The position numbers and the translations under genes were made by a program. This document shows, piece by piece, positions 33,994-44,522 of a DNA stretch of 64,000 nt; the stretch's first letter is position 1; the number at the start of each line of letters is the position of its first letter. The stretch is taken from positions 248,001 through 312,000 of the forward strand of contig JAIUPH010000018.1 in NCBI GenBank assembly GCA_020161065.1, given 5' to 3'. The notes beneath the pieces were generated by a model. It made no database searches and was not told the origin of the DNA. It saw nothing but the letters and a program-made list of their open reading frames with translations. Source of the DNA: Pseudomonadota bacterium (GTDB lineage: Bacteria; Pseudomonadota; Gammaproteobacteria; Burkholderiales; Burkholderiaceae_C).

Positions 33994-35979
33994 ATGCTGC
34001 CCGCATCGTCTCCCGCTCTGCCCTTCTGCCGCGGCGAGCCGTATGCCACGTATTTCGGCCGTTTGGCGCAGGCCGGCGACGCCGCGGCCGCGCTGCGCCG
34101 GCTGGTGCCGCAGCTCGACGCCGCGCTCGACGGTGCCGACCGCCTGGCGCTGTGGCAGGCCTTGCACGCCCTGTGGCAGCGCGCCGATGAAGCCCAGCGC
34201 CAAGCCGCCGCCGCGCTGCTGGACGGCCGCCACGGCGCCGCGCTGGCGGCGCTGCACCGCCACTGGGCCGACCCCGCGCTGATCGAACACCTGGCCCGCC
34301 AGGGCCCGGCCGCGGCGCAGGCCGCCCTGGTGCCCGCGCTGCTGGCCCACCACGGGCTGGACCCGCTGGCCACCTTCGAGGCCGCCCCCGAGGCCGCCGC
34401 GCCGGGGCTGCTGCTGGCGGCGGCGCAGGCCGCCGTCACCACCGCCGTGGCGGCCCACCACCGGCTGGACGACGGCCGCATCGACCGCCTGCGCCAGGCC
34501 ACGCTGGGCGCCTGCGAGCGCAAGCCGGCGCTGGTGCCGCCGGGCCTGGCGCTGCTGTTCGAACTGGCGCTGCAGGCGCGCGATGCCCGCAGCGCCACCG
34601 GCGTGCTGGCCGAGTTGCTGGCGCACGGCCACGCCGCGCTGCTGCCGGCCGCGCGCGTGCGCGCTTGGCTCGACGGCACCGCCTTCGACGACGACGCCGA
34701 CCGCCAGCGCCCGCTGGCCTTGAGCCCCGCCTGGCAACCGCAATGGCTGCAGCCGGCGCGCTGGCTGCAGCCCGGCGTGCTGGCCGACCTGCGCGCCGCG
34801 CTGCGCCGCCCCGGCCCGCGCGGCCGGCTGCAGGAACTGGCGGTGCTGCTGCAGCAGCCGGCGCTCGACGCGCATGGCGCGCCGCCGCGGCGCGAGGTGC
34901 TGCAGATCCTGGCCGCGCTCGACCGCGCCTACGAGTCGATCGACCGCGGCGGCGACGCCAGCGCCGACATCCAAGCGCTGCTCAGCCGCCAATGCCTGGC
35001 GCCCGCCGCGACGGCCGCGCTGCAGCGCCCCGGTGCCGCCGGCGGCGGCGCGTCTTCACCGTTGCCGCAAGCGCACACCGACGGCGAAGACCATCGCTGG
35101 ATCGAATGCCCCGGCGCGCAGGCGGTGACCATCGTCTTCTCGTCCGCCGCCACCGACGACGGGAACCACGCGCTGGCCGGCCGGCTGCCGGGGCAGCACC
35201 TGCTGTTCGTGCGCAGCCGCGACGACGACGGCTGCTGCGACGCCGCCTTCGAGCGCGTGCACGCGCTGCTGGCCGGCACCGTGGCGGCTCGCTTCGCGCC
35301 CGAGGCCGTCACCTGCTGGGACGGCGGCCTGGGTGGCCCGGGCGCCCTGGGCGGCCACGCCGCGCTGAAGTTCGCGCTGGCCTTCGGCTGGCGCGCCGCG
35401 GTCTTCAACCCGCCGGTCGACCTCGACCTCTGGGCCGCCTTCCGCCCGCGCGAGCGCGCGCTGCTGTGGCGCGCCCGAGCACACCGCGAGCTTGGCGGCA
35501 GCGCCGCGGCCTGGGCGCGCGTGCCGGCGTACATCGCCTGCGGCAGCGCCACGGCCGACCGCGAAGCCTTGTCGCTGCTGATCGCGCAGTGGCAGCAATG
35601 CCACCAGCTCAGCCTGATCGTCGAGAAGTTCGACGACGCCAGCCACGCCGGGCTGATGCCGCGCATTGCCGGCGGGCCGCCGCACGCGGCGCTGGCGCGC
35701 ATCACCGGCCGGCTGCGCGCGCTGCAGCAGCTGAGGGCCGCCGAGCCGGTGGCCGCCGGCGCCGCCGCGGCGGCGTTCTGGCAGCAGCTCGACGAGGCGC
35801 GCGCGTGCAAGCTGGAGATCACCGTGCGCGAAGGTCGGCTGCGCTGGCAGCCCTCGCGCGGCTGCACGCCGGGGCTTCAGGCGGCGGCCACGCCTTCGCC
35901 GCGGCCGTCGCCGCCGTCCTTGCGGCCTTCGGGCGTGGTCACCGGGCCCTTGCCGCTGAAGCGGTCCAGCGTCAGGTAG
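33994..35979 (+). CDS. Large hypothetical protein with alpha/beta-hydrolase-like C-terminal part
   Basis: 661 residues, unrecognised. Residues 1 to about 370 are Ala/Leu-rich and helical, like solenoid repeats (RLVPQLDAALDGADRLALWQALHALWQ, ALPARVRAWL-type segments). From about 375 to 610 an alpha/beta fold appears: QAVTIVFSSAATDDGNHALAGRLPG, QHLLFVRSRDDDGCC, VTCWDGGLGGPGALGGHAALKFALAFGWRAAVFNPPVDL. The GGLGG and GGHAAL turns replace the G-x-S-x-G elbow, so no nucleophile Ser is seen. There is no signal peptide. The last 103 bases overlap the convergent RND gene. A distant relation to polysaccharide or glycan-export accessory proteins is possible but unproved. Confidence 0.72.
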   Translation: MLPASSPALPFCRGEPYATYFGRLAQAGDAAAALRRLVPQLDAALDGADRLALWQALHALWQRADEAQRQAAAALLDGRHGAALAALHRHWADPALIEHLARQGPAAAQAALVPALLAHHGLDPLATFEAAPEAAAPGLLLAAAQAAVTTAVAAHHRLDDGRIDRLRQATLGACERKPALVPPGLALLFELALQARDARSATGVLAELLAHGHAALLPAARVRAWLDGTAFDDDADRQRPLALSPAWQPQWLQPARWLQPGVLADLRAALRRPGPRGRLQELAVLLQQPALDAHGAPPRREVLQILAALDRAYESIDRGGDASADIQALLSRQCLAPAATAALQRPGAAGGGASSPLPQAHTDGEDHRWIECPGAQAVTIVFSSAATDDGNHALAGRLPGQHLLFVRSRDDDGCCDAAFERVHALLAGTVAARFAPEAVTCWDGGLGGPGALGGHAALKFALAFGWRAAVFNPPVDLDLWAAFRPRERALLWRARAHRELGGSAAAWARVPAYIACGSATADREALSLLIAQWQQCHQLSLIVEKFDDASHAGLMPRIAGGPPHAALARITGRLRALQQLRAAEPVAAGAAAAAFWQQLDEARACKLEITVREGRLRWQPSRGCTPGLQAAATPSPRPSPPSLRPSGVVTGPLPLKRSSVR

Positions 35980-38900
35980 ATCACCGGCGTGATGTACAGC
36001 GTGATGGCCTGCGAGAACAGCAGCCCGCCCACCACCGCCAGGCCCAAAGGCTGACGCAACTCGGCGCCGGCGCCGATGCCCAGCGCGATCGGCAGCGCGC
36101 CCATCAGCGCCGCCAGCGTCGTCATCATGATCGGCCGAAAGCGCAGCACGCAGGCCTCGCGGATTGCCTGCGGCGGCGTCAGGTGCTGGTGGCGCTGGGC
36201 GTCGAGCGCGAAGTCGATCATCATGATCGCGTTCTTCTTGACGATGCCGATCAGCAGCAGGATGCCGATGGTGGCGATCAGCGTCAGGTCCATGTCGAAC
36301 AGCATCAGCGTGGCCAGCGCGCCCACCGCCGCCGAGGGCAGCCCGGCGAGGATGGTGATCGGGTGGATGTAGCTCTCGTACAGCACGCCCAGCAGCACGT
36401 AGATGACGATCAGCGCGCCGACGATCAGCACCACCTGGCTGCCCTGCGAGCTTTGGAAGACCTTGGCGTCGCCGCCCCAGGTGCTGATGATGGACGCCGG
36501 CACGCGCAGGTCCTGGCGCACCTGGTCGATGCGCTTGGTGGCGTCGCCCAGCGCGGCGCCCGGCGCGAGGTTGAACGACACCGTCACCGCCTGCAGCTGG
36601 CCGGCGTGGTTGATCGCGGTGGGCCCCACGGTGCGCTGCACGGTGGCGAAGCTGGTCAGGGGCACCAGCGCGCCGGTGCTGGCACGCACGTAGATGCCGT
36701 TGAAGGCGCTCTCGTCGGCGCGCTCGGCGGGCGCGGCTTCCATGATCACCTGGTAGCTGTCCACCGCGGTGAAGATGGTCGAGACCTGGCGCTCGCCGAA
36801 GGCGCTGAACAGCGCCGAGCGGATCGCGTCGATCGGCACGCCCAGGGCGTTGGCGCGCTCGCGGTCGATCTTCAGGCTGGCCTGCAGGCCGCGCATCTGC
36901 GCGTCGGAGGTGACGTCGCGGAACAGCGGGTCGCCGCGCAGCTTGTCCTGCAGCTTCTGCGCCCAGTCGTAGAGGTCGCCGGCCTGCACGCTTTGCAGGA
37001 TGTACTGGTACTGCGCCTTGCTCTGGCGGCCGCCGAGCCGCAGGTTCTGCACCGGCTGCATGTAGACGGCGATGCCGGGCACCTCGCGCAGCTTGCGGCG
37101 CAGGCCGTCCAGCAGGTCTTTCATCGCCGGCCGCTCGCTGCGCGCCTTCAGGTTGATGAACAAGCGCCCCGAGTTCTGCGCGCCGGTGCCGCCGTTGAAG
37201 CTGCTGACGGTGGCCACCGCGGGGTCGGCGCGGAAGATCGCGGCCACGCGGTCCTGCAGCGCCACCATCTGCTCGAAGCTCACGTCCTCGGCGGCCTCGG
37301 TGCTGACCTGGATCTGGCCGATGTCCTCCTGCGGGAAGAAGCCCTTGGGGATGACGTAGAACATCCAGCCGGTGGCCACGAAGGTGGCCAGCGCCACCAG
37401 CAGCACCAGCTTGCGGTGGCGCAGGGCGCCGTCCAGGCTGCGCGCGTACAGCGCCAGCGTGCGGTCGAAGCCGCGCTCGAACCAGCGCACCAGCATGCCG
37501 GGCGGCTTCTTGTGCGCCTCGTCGGTGAGGAAGCGGCTGGCCATCATCGGCACCAGCGTCAGCGAGACGAAGGCCGAGGCGACGATGGCCAGCGAGACGA
37601 TGACCGCGAACTCGTGGAACAGCAGCCCGATCACGCCGGGCATGAAGAAGATCGGGATGAACACCGCGATCAGCGACGAGCTGATCGACAGGATGGTGAA
37701 GCCCACCTCGCGGCTGCCGCGCAGCGCGGCCTGGAACGGCGGCTCGCCGTGCTCGACGTGGCGGATCACGTTTTCCAGCATCACGATGGCGTCGTCGACC
37801 ACCAGGCCGACGGCCAGCGTCAGCCCGAGCAGCGAGATGTTGTCGATGGTGTAGCCCAGCGCCCACAGCAGCGCCACCGCGCCGAGCAGCGAGACCGGCA
37901 GGCTCAGGGTGGGGATCACCGTCGCGATGAAACGGCGCAGGAACAGGAAGATCACCAGCACCACCAGCACGATGGTGCCGAACATGGTCAGCGTGACGTC
38001 GTGCAGCGCGTCGCGGATCGAGATCGAGCGGTCGTTGTTGATCGTCATGCGCACCGACTGCGGCAGCTGCGCCTGGAAGGCCGGCATCTGCGCCTTGACG
38101 GCGTCGACCACGGCCACCGTGTTGGCGTCGGGCTGGCGCAGGATGGCCAGCGAGATCGCCGTCTCGCCGTTGAAGTTGGCCGAGGTCTTGATCTGCTCGA
38201 AGCTGTCTTCGACCATCGCCACGTCGCGCAGCCGCACCGGGTTGCCGCCCTTGACGCTGACGATCAACTCGGCGTACTCGGCGGCGTTGGTCAGCTGCTT
38301 GTTGGCGGTGAGCGTCAGCGTCTGCCGCGGCCCTTCCAGCGTGCCCAGCGGCGAGTTGGCGTTGGCCGCGGCCAGCGCGGTGCGCAGCTCGTCCATCGTC
38401 AGGTTGCGCGCCGCCAGCGCCGAAGGAATCACGCGCACCCGCACCGCGAAGCGCTTGGCGCCGAACACGTTGACCTGCGCCACGCCGGGCAGCGTGGACA
38501 GCGTCGGCGAGATCAGGTGCTCGGCGTAGTCCTGCAGGTCGCTGATGTTCATCGACGGCGAGGTCAGCGCGATGAACAGCACCGGCGCGTCGGCCGGGTT
38601 GACCTTGCGATAACTGGGCAGCTGCGTCATCTCCGGCGGCAGCGCGCGCTGCGCGCGCAGCAGCGCGGCCTGCACGTCCACCGCCGCAGCGTCGATGTTG
38701 CGCGCCTCGTCGAACTCCAGCGTCACGCTGGTGCTGCCCAGCGTGCTGGTACTGCTGATGACGTCCAGCCCGGGGATGGTCTGGAACTGCTTTTCCAGCG
38801 GCAGCGCCACCGCGGTGGCCATGTTCTCGGGGCTGGCGCCGGGCAGCGAGGCGTTGACGTTGATGACCGGCGTGTTGTAGCTGGGCAGCGCCGCCACCGG

Positions 38901-38996
38901 GATGCGGCTGTAGGCGATCAGGCCGGCGGCGATGATGGCCAGGTTCAGCAGCACCGTCATCACGGGCCGGCGGATGAACAGTTCGGAGAGGTTCAT
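35877..38996 (-). CDS. RND multidrug efflux permease (MdtB/MdtC-like)
   Basis: 1039-residue inner-membrane pump of the hydrophobe/amphiphile RND group, start ATG 38996 ([18 protein letters not shown]). Both halves carry the large periplasmic loops. The proton relay is intact: Asp pair in [15 protein letters not shown] (helix 4) and Lys in [15 protein letters not shown] (helix 10). [31 protein letters not shown] and the [14 protein letters not shown] end are like MdtC/MdtB. It uses proton motive force to expel drugs or other amphiphiles through the periplasmic adaptor and an outer-membrane channel not seen here. It follows the adaptor gene by 22 bases. Its C-terminal codons are overlapped by the convergent gene. 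Confidence 0.94.
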   Translation of the reverse strand: MNLSELFIRRPVMTVLLNLAIIAAGLIAYSRIPVAALPSYNTPVINVNASLPGASPENMATAVALPLEKQFQTIPGLDVISSTSTLGSTSVTLEFDEARNIDAAAVDVQAALLRAQRALPPEMTQLPSYRKVNPADAPVLFIALTSPSMNISDLQDYAEHLISPTLSTLPGVAQVNVFGAKRFAVRVRVIPSALAARNLTMDELRTALAAANANSPLGTLEGPRQTLTLTANKQLTNAAEYAELIVSVKGGNPVRLRDVAMVEDSFEQIKTSANFNGETAISLAILRQPDANTVAVVDAVKAQMPAFQAQLPQSVRMTINNDRSISIRDALHDVTLTMFGTIVLVVLVIFLFLRRFIATVIPTLSLPVSLLGAVALLWALGYTIDNISLLGLTLAVGLVVDDAIVMLENVIRHVEHGEPPFQAALRGSREVGFTILSISSSLIAVFIPIFFMPGVIGLLFHEFAVIVSLAIVASAFVSLTLVPMMASRFLTDEAHKKPPGMLVRWFERGFDRTLALYARSLDGALRHRKLVLLVALATFVATGWMFYVIPKGFFPQEDIGQIQVSTEAAEDVSFEQMVALQDRVAAIFRADPAVATVSSFNGGTGAQNSGRLFINLKARSERPAMKDLLDGLRRKLREVPGIAVYMQPVQNLRLGGRQSKAQYQYILQSVQAGDLYDWAQKLQDKLRGDPLFRDVTSDAQMRGLQASLKIDRERANALGVPIDAIRSALFSAFGERQVSTIFTAVDSYQVIMEAAPAERADESAFNGIYVRASTGALVPLTSFATVQRTVGPTAINHAGQLQAVTVSFNLAPGAALGDATKRIDQVRQDLRVPASIISTWGGDAKVFQSSQGSQVVLIVGALIVIYVLLGVLYESYIHPITILAGLPSAAVGALATLMLFDMDLTLIATIGILLLIGIVKKNAIMMIDFALDAQRHQHLTPPQAIREACVLRFRPIMMTTLAALMGALPIALGIGAGAELRQPLGLAVVGGLLFSQAITLYITPVIYLTLDRFSGKGPVTTPEGRKDGGDGRGEGVAAA

Positions 38997-39018
38997 GCGA
39001 CTGGTCTTTCCGCGCGCT

Positions 39019-40353
39019 TCAGGGCGAGGGCGCGCGCGAGGCGGCGGCAGCGGGGGCCGACGCGCCGTCGCCGGGTGCCGAGGCGCCGCCGCCGCGGCGC
39101 CCGCCACGGCCGCCGCCGCTGGCGCCTTCGGCCGCGCGCTCGACCACGCGGCTGCCCGGGCGCAGGTTCTGGCGGCCGTCCAGCACCACCTTCTCGCCGG
39201 GCTTCACGCCGCTGACGGCGGCGTCGCTGCCCAGCGCCTGCAGCAGCTTCACCGGGCGGCTGGCGGCCAGGCCCTGCTCGTCGATCACGAACAACGAGTG
39301 CCCGCGCGCGCCCTGCACGATGGCCGCCTGCGGCACCACCACCGCGCCGGGCAGCGCCTGCAGCGACAGGCTGACGTTGACGTAGGCGCCGGGCCACAGC
39401 GCCTGGTCCTTGTTGGCGAACAAGGCCTTGACCTTGACCGTGCCCGAGGCCGGGTCGACCAGGCTGTCGACGAAGTCCAGCCGGCCGATGCGCTGGCCGC
39501 GCGCATCGGGCAGCAGCGCCAGCACCTGGCCCGGCGGCAGCACCACCGGCAAGGCCGCGCTGGCGACGCCCGACGCCGGCACCGCCGCCGGCAGCGCGCC
39601 GCGGCCGGCCTCGGCCAGCGCCTTCAGCGCGTCGGGCAGGTTGCGCTGCGGCAGGTTGAAGCTCACGCTGATCGGGTCGAGCTGGGTGATGCTGACCATC
39701 GCCGCGCCGCCGGGCGCGACCGAACTGCCGGCGAACACCGCGATCTGCCCGACGCGGCCGCTGCTGGGCGCCGCGATGCGGCTGTACGAGACGGTCACGC
39801 GCGCCGCGTCGGCCGCCGCGCGGTCGGCCACCACCAGCGCGCGCTGCGCGTCGACGGTGGACTGCGCGGTGTCCACCGCGCCCTGCGAGACGAAGCCCTG
39901 CGCCACCAGGTCGCGCGCGCGCGCCAGCTGGCGCTGCGCATCGGCCAGCGTCGCCTGGTCGCGCAGCGTCTGCGCCTCGGCCTTGGCCAGGTTGGCGGCA
40001 TCGGCGCGGCCGTCCAGCGTGAACAGCAGCTGGCCCTTGGTGACGAACTGGCCGTCCTTGACGTGCACCGCGGTGACCACGCTGCTGATCTGCGGCTTGA
40101 TGTCCACCGTGGCCAGCGCCGCCACGGTGCCGGTGGCTTCCACCTGCACCGCCACGTCGCGCCGCTGCGCGCGCACCACGCTGACGCTGACCGGCGGCCC
40201 CGATGCCGCCGCCGCCGCGGCCGGCGCCGCGGCGCCCGAAGCCGCGGAAGCCGCCGCCGCCGGCGCGGCCGCGCCGGCAGGCTCCGTCGACTTGCCGCCG
40301 CAGGCGGCCAGCAGGCCGCACAGCGCGGCCAGGGAAAGCGATCGACGGATCAT
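39019..40353 (-). CDS. RND efflux membrane-fusion adaptor lipoprotein
   Basis: 444-residue periplasmic adaptor, ATG 40353. Lipoprotein signal [18 protein letters not shown] followed by a long Ala/Pro linker. The lipoyl halves are [42 protein letters not shown] and [28 protein letters not shown]. Between them is the coiled-coil hairpin [44 protein letters not shown]. The beta-barrel and membrane-proximal domains follow, ending in a [11 protein letters not shown] tail. It bridges the RND permease to an outer-membrane channel. It is the first gene of the adaptor-permease operon; the 162 bases upstream are shared with the divergent CoA-transferase gene. Confidence 0.93.
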   Translation of the reverse strand: MIRRSLSLAALCGLLAACGGKSTEPAGAAAPAAAASAASGAAAPAAAAAASGPPVSVSVVRAQRRDVAVQVEATGTVAALATVDIKPQISSVVTAVHVKDGQFVTKGQLLFTLDGRADAANLAKAEAQTLRDQATLADAQRQLARARDLVAQGFVSQGAVDTAQSTVDAQRALVVADRAAADAARVTVSYSRIAAPSSGRVGQIAVFAGSSVAPGGAAMVSITQLDPISVSFNLPQRNLPDALKALAEAGRGALPAAVPASGVASAALPVVLPPGQVLALLPDARGQRIGRLDFVDSLVDPASGTVKVKALFANKDQALWPGAYVNVSLSLQALPGAVVVPQAAIVQGARGHSLFVIDEQGLAASRPVKLLQALGSDAAVSGVKPGEKVVLDGRQNLRPGSRVVERAAEGASGGGRGGRRGGGASAPGDGASAPAAAASRAPSP

Positions 40354-40515
40354 CAGCTCATTCTTGGCGTGGGCGGGCACAGCGCGCCGCGGCGGCAGCA
40401 TAGCGAATCGGCTGCCGGCACTGATGTCCGCCTTGCAAAGCGGCCCCGCGGTCAGGGTGGGGGGTGCTGGGGGCGGCCCCAGAATCGACGGGCCCGCCGA
40501 GGGGGAGAGAACGCC

Positions 40516-42432
40516 ATGCACCTGCACCCGCAACACGCCACCGCCGCGGCCGCGCGGCCCGACAAGATCAGCAGCGCCGCCGAGGCGGTGCGCCTGATCC
40601 ACGACGGCGACACCGTGGCCACCGGCGGCTTCGTCGGCATCGGCTTCGCCGAAGGCATTGCGGTGGCGCTGGAAGAGCGCTTCCTGGCCACGCGCGCCGA
40701 AACCGGCGCCGGCTCGCCGCGCGACCTGACGCTGGTCTACGCGGCCGGCCAGGGCGACGGCCGCGGCCGCGGGTTGGACCATTGGGCGCACCCGGGGTTG
40801 CTGCGCCGCGTGATCGGCGGCCACTGGGGCCTGTGCCCGGCGCTGCAGGCGCTGGCGGTTGCCGACCAGATCGAGGCCTGGAACCTGCCGCAGGGCGTGA
40901 TCTCGCACCTGTTCCGCGACATCGCCGCCGGCAAGCCCGGCACGCTGACGCGCGTGGGCCTGGGCACCTTCGTCGATCCGCGCCACGGCGGCGGCCGCAT
41001 CAACGCGCGCACCACCGACGAGCTGGTGCGGCTGCTGCCCATCGACGGCGAGGACTACCTGTTCTACAAGGCCTTCCCGATCCACGTGGGCATCATCCGC
41101 GCCACCACCGCCGACCCCGACGGCAACCTGACGATGGAGCGCGAGGCGCTCACGCTGGAGGCGCTGGCCATCGCGATGGCGGCGCACAACAGCGGCGGCA
41201 TCGTCATCGCGCAGGTCGAGCGCATCGCCGAGCGCGGCTCGCTCAACCCGCGCCAGGTCAAGGTGCCGGGCGTGCTGGTGAGCTGCGTGGTGCCCGCCGC
41301 GCGGCCCGAGTACCACCCGCAGACCTTTGCCACCGCGTACAGCGCGGCGTTCGCCGGCGAGATCCGCGTGCCGGTCGACCAGCTGCCGCCGATGGCGCTG
41401 AACGAGCGCAAGGTGATCGCCCGCCGCGCGGCGCTGGAGCTGCCGCGCCACGCCGTCGTCAACCTGGGCATCGGCATGCCCGAGGGCGTGGCCGAGGTGG
41501 CGGCCGAGGAGCACATCATCGACCTCGTGACGCTGACCGCCGAGCCCGGCGTGATCGGCGGCATCCCGGCCAGCGGGCTGAACTTCGGCGCCGCCGTCAA
41601 CACGCAGGCGGTGATCGACCAGCCCAGCCAGTTCGACTTCTACGACGGCGGCGGCCTCGACCTCGCCGTGCTGGGCCTGGCGCAGGCCGACGCCGAAGGC
41701 AACCTCAACGTCAGCCGCTTCGGCACGCGGCTGGCCGGCGCCGGCGGCTTCATCAACATCAGCCAGGCGGCCAAGGCGGTGGTCTTCGTCGGCACCTTCA
41801 CCGCCGGCGGGCTGGAGCTGCGCGTCGCCGGCGGACGGCTGGAGATCCTGCGCGAAGGCAGCCTGCGCAAGTTCGTGCAGCGCGTGGAGCAGCGCACCTT
41901 CAGCGGCGCGGTGGCCGCCGCGCAAGGGCGGCGCGTGCTCTACGTCACCGAGCGCTGCGTGTTCAGGCTGGCGCCGGGCGGGCTGGAACTCATCGAGATC
42001 GCCCCCGGCGTCGATTTGCAGCGCCACATCCTGGCGCAGATGGACTTCGTGCCCGCCATCAGCCCCGAACTGCGCAGCATGGACCCGCGCCTCTTCGCCG
42101 ACGAGCCGCTGGGCCTGCGCCAGCGGCTGCTGCAGGTGCCGCTGGCCGAGCGCGTGGAGCTCGATGCCGAAGGCCGGCTGCTGTTCATCAACTTCGAGGG
42201 CCTGCGCGTCGACGACGCCGCCGACATCGACGAGATCGAGCGCGCGGTGCAGGCCTGCCTGGCGCCGCTCGGCCACAAGGTCGACGTGGTGGTCAACTAC
42301 GACCACTTCAGCATCCGCCCCGAACTGCTGGACGCCTACGGCGCGATGGTGCAGCGCCTGCAGCAGCGCTGGTACGTCCGGGTCACGCGTTATGCGGCCA
42401 GCGGCTTCCTGAAGGCGCGGCTGCGGGGGTGA
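40516..42432 (+). CDS. Fused acetate/acyl CoA-transferase (YdiF/propionate CoA-transferase family)
   Basis: 638-residue class I CoA-transferase with both subunits in one chain. ATG 40516 follows GGGGGAGAG. The alpha half is [41 protein letters not shown], with the glycine loop GGFVGIG. The beta half is [44 protein letters not shown], whose Glu in AEPG is the expected catalytic residue. The family (E. coli YdiF is about 530 residues) moves CoA between acetate and short acyl groups. Here a C-terminal extension of about 100 residues ([28 protein letters not shown]) is added, as in COG4670-type proteins. It is divergent from the RND operon and 26 bases before the YecA-like gene. Confidence 0.9.
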   Translation: MHLHPQHATAAAARPDKISSAAEAVRLIHDGDTVATGGFVGIGFAEGIAVALEERFLATRAETGAGSPRDLTLVYAAGQGDGRGRGLDHWAHPGLLRRVIGGHWGLCPALQALAVADQIEAWNLPQGVISHLFRDIAAGKPGTLTRVGLGTFVDPRHGGGRINARTTDELVRLLPIDGEDYLFYKAFPIHVGIIRATTADPDGNLTMEREALTLEALAIAMAAHNSGGIVIAQVERIAERGSLNPRQVKVPGVLVSCVVPAARPEYHPQTFATAYSAAFAGEIRVPVDQLPPMALNERKVIARRAALELPRHAVVNLGIGMPEGVAEVAAEEHIIDLVTLTAEPGVIGGIPASGLNFGAAVNTQAVIDQPSQFDFYDGGGLDLAVLGLAQADAEGNLNVSRFGTRLAGAGGFINISQAAKAVVFVGTFTAGGLELRVAGGRLEILREGSLRKFVQRVEQRTFSGAVAAAQGRRVLYVTERCVFRLAPGGLELIEIAPGVDLQRHILAQMDFVPAISPELRSMDPRLFADEPLGLRQRLLQVPLAERVELDAEGRLLFINFEGLRVDDAADIDEIERAVQACLAPLGHKVDVVVNYDHFSIRPELLDAYGAMVQRLQQRWYVRVTRYAASGFLKARLRG

Positions 42433-42457
42433 AGCGGCCTCGCCGACAATCGCCGCC

Positions 42458-43090
42458 GTGCAATACCCCGACTACCAACCCGCGCTCGACAGCCCGCCGC
42501 TGTCCGACGACGAACTGCAAGTGCTCGACGAGTGGCTGGCCGCGCTGCCCGGCGACGCGGCGATGAACGTCGAGATGCTCGACGGCTACCTGACCGCGCT
42601 GCTGCTGGCGCCGCAGCCGGTGGCCGGCCGCCGCGGCGCCGACTGGCTGCCCGCGGTGTGGGGCGGCGACGGCAGCGGCGACGCGCCGTTCGGCAGCGGC
42701 AAGCAAAAGAAGCGCGTCATCGTGGCGGTGCTGCGCCACCTGCACGCCATCGACCAGGCGCTGCGCCGCGACCCCGAGCAATGGGAGCCGGTGTTCAGCG
42801 TCGCCGAAGACGCCGACGGCCGCGAATGGGCCGACGCCGAAGACTGGTGCATCGGCTTCCTTTACGCCACCGCGCAAGACGCCGAAGGCTGGGGCCGCCT
42901 GTTCGACGATCCCGAACTTGGGCCGCTGCTGACGCCGATCGGCCTGCTCGGCGGCGCCGACGGCGATGCGACTGAGGATACGGACCGCACGGTCGACCGC
43001 GCGGCTGACGACGACCCCGAGCCGCGCGACGCGCTCAGCCGCGCCGTGCCCGATGCCGTGCTGGCGCTGGCGGCGCGGCGCCAAGCGTGA
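42458..43090 (+). CDS. YecA/UPF0149 family protein
   Basis: 210-residue UPF0149 protein, start GTG 42458. Hallmarks: LSDDELQVLDEWLAALPGDAAMNVEMLDGYLTALLLAP (the DGYL motif) and WADAEDWCIGFLYATAQDAEGW. E. coli YecA and YgfB belong to the group. YecA usually has a C-terminal SEC-C zinc motif; here the C-terminus is acidic (DGDATEDTDRTVDRAADDDPEPRD) with no Cys cluster, so it is the short type. The molecular role is not settled. GACAAT lies 7 bases before the start with no Shine-Dalgarno, which suggests a leaderless transcript. Confidence 0.88.
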   Translation: MQYPDYQPALDSPPLSDDELQVLDEWLAALPGDAAMNVEMLDGYLTALLLAPQPVAGRRGADWLPAVWGGDGSGDAPFGSGKQKKRVIVAVLRHLHAIDQALRRDPEQWEPVFSVAEDADGREWADAEDWCIGFLYATAQDAEGWGRLFDDPELGPLLTPIGLLGGADGDATEDTDRTVDRAADDDPEPRDALSRAVPDAVLALAARRQA

Positions 43091-43193
43091 TGGATGCGGC
43101 AGATCGCCGCGGCGCGCTCGTCCGGCATCCTTGACGGCCGCTGGCCTTGCGCGGCCGGCCTGCCGATACACAGGGCAGCTTTGCGGCGGCCCC

Positions 43194-43892
43194 ATGCAAC
43201 TCGCGATCTTCGACCTCGACGGCACCCTGCTGGGCGGCGACAGCGACGCGCTGTGGTGCCGCTTCCTGATCGACCACGCGATGCTCGACCCCGCGCTGGC
43301 GCGGCGCAGCGACGTGCTGGCCGCGCACTACGCCGGCGGCACCGTGGTGCCCGAGGAGTACGCGCGCTTCCAGGCCGCGCTGCTGACCGGCCACACGCTG
43401 GCCGGGCTGCTGCCGCTGCGCGAGCGCTTCCTGCACGACGAGATCGTGCCGCGCATCCCCGCCGCGGCGCGCGCGCTGCTGCAGCGCCACCGCCGCGACG
43501 GCGACACGCTGCTGCTGACCACCGCCACCAACCGCGTCGTCAGCGAGCTGACGGCGCAGCACCTCGGCGTCGACGTCTACCAGTGCACCGAACTGGAAAG
43601 CCAGCACGGCCGCTTCACCGGCCGCCTGGCCAGCGCGCCCAACATGCGCATCGGCAAGCTCGAACGGCTGCGCAACTGGCTGGCCGCCCAGGGCGAAGGC
43701 GCCGCGGCGCTGAAGCGCGCCAGCTTCTACAGCGACTCGATCAACGACCTCGCGCTGCTCAGCGTGGTCGGCCACCCCGTCGTCGTCGACCCCGACCGCC
43801 GCCTGGCCGCCACCGCGCTGCGCAAAGGCTGGACGCAGATCGAGCTGCACGGCAGCCGGCGCGCGGTGGAGGCGGCGGTGGTGATCACCTGA
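43194..43892 (+). CDS. HAD-IB family phosphatase (SerB-like)
   Basis: 232-residue haloacid-dehalogenase phosphatase from ATG 43194. Motif I is FDLDGTLLGGDSD (nucleophile Asp and acid/base Asp), motif II the Thr in LLLTTATNRVV, motif III Lys in NMRIGKLERLRNWL, and motif IV YSDSINDLALLSVVG. The alpha-helical cap between motifs I and II (about 20-90) is of the C1 type found in SerB and related HAD-IB enzymes. Proteobacterial homologues are annotated HAD-IB hydrolase. The substrate is probably a small phosphate ester such as phosphoserine or a phospholipid headgroup. It stands alone and converges with the ParE-type gene 9 bases away. Confidence 0.92.
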   Translation: MQLAIFDLDGTLLGGDSDALWCRFLIDHAMLDPALARRSDVLAAHYAGGTVVPEEYARFQAALLTGHTLAGLLPLRERFLHDEIVPRIPAAARALLQRHRRDGDTLLLTTATNRVVSELTAQHLGVDVYQCTELESQHGRFTGRLASAPNMRIGKLERLRNWLAAQGEGAAALKRASFYSDSINDLALLSVVGHPVVVDPDRRLAATALRKGWTQIELHGSRRAVEAAVVIT

Positions 43893-43901
43893 GGACCGGC
43901 A

Positions 43902-44195
43902 TCACCGGCGGCCGCGCCAATAAGTCGGCCGGCGGCGAAAGTGGGCAACGGCAAAGACGACGATCTCGTCGGGTTCGATGCGATAGACGAGCGCGAACTT
44001 GAAGCCCTTTGCAAAGACCCGGCGCGTCCCCAGCTTCCAGGGGGAACCCAGCTTGGGATGCGTGGCCACCAGCGTGGTTGCGGCCAATACGGCGAGGCGA
44101 AACCGCTCGCCCAGGCCCTTCTCCCGCTGCTCGTAGAAGTCGACCTGTTCGAGGAACTCTGCCTGGGCTTCTTCGAGAAACCGGACCGGCGTCAC
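43902..44195 (-). CDS. RelE/ParE-family toxin
   Basis: 97-residue toxin of the ParE branch. VRFLEEAQAEFLEQVDFYEQREKGLGERFRLAVLAATTLVATHPKLGSPWKLGTRRVFAKGFKFALVYRIEPDEIVVFAVAHFRRRPTYW follows the family helix-helix-sheet plan. The central R-x2-x-F-x-Y and closing AVAHFRRRP-x-YW are diagnostic. ParE members poison gyrase, RelE members cut mRNA; the text is nearer ParE. ATG overlaps the antitoxin stop. The toxin follows the antitoxin, the usual order. Confidence 0.9.
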   Translation of the reverse strand: MTPVRFLEEAQAEFLEQVDFYEQREKGLGERFRLAVLAATTLVATHPKLGSPWKLGTRRVFAKGFKFALVYRIEPDEIVVFAVAHFRRRPTYWRGRR

Positions 44196-44422
44196 CGAGT
44201 CAAGCGCCGGGCGGCCTCGAAGACATCGGCGGCGGCGATCAGCTTGGCTTCACCGCGCTCGTACTTCGCCATGCGCGTGGCGATCTCGCCCTCCCAGGCC
44301 GCTTGCACCTCCGGATCGGATTCCCGTTCGACCGACGCCAGAAGCTCCTGCGCGAGCTGCGCGCGCTCTTCGAGCGCCAGATCCTGCGCCTTCCTTGACA
44401 GTTCATCGAGCAGTGCGGACAT
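44192..44422 (-). CDS. Addiction-module antitoxin component
   Basis: 76 residues from ATG 44422, six bases after GGGGA; ATG 44428 would add two residues but has no spacing for the ribosome site. MSALLDELSRKAQDLALEERAQLAQELLASVERESDPEVQAAWEGEIATRMAKYERGEAKLIAADVFEA-type text matches the putative addiction module component family (an all-helical small protein with the ...EIATRMAKYERGE... segment). It pairs with the overlapping ParE-type toxin. It lies 100 bases after the GNAT gene on the same strand, and that gap (44423-44522) should hold its promoter. Confidence 0.87.
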   Translation of the reverse strand: MSALLDELSRKAQDLALEERAQLAQELLASVERESDPEVQAAWEGEIATRMAKYERGEAKLIAAADVFEAARRLTR

Positions 44423-44522
44423 CGTCATTCCCCAAAGCGGCCTGCCACATCTTATTCCCGGCAAGGCTGCACCATTGCGGTCCAAGATGGGGCTGCGGCC
44501 GCCGGCCCGCAAACCACTGGCG

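Noticed and set aside
35056-37866. Long minus-strand frame overlapping the RND gene in another phase
   Set aside because: Shadow frame; the RND frame contains all catalytic residues and helices.
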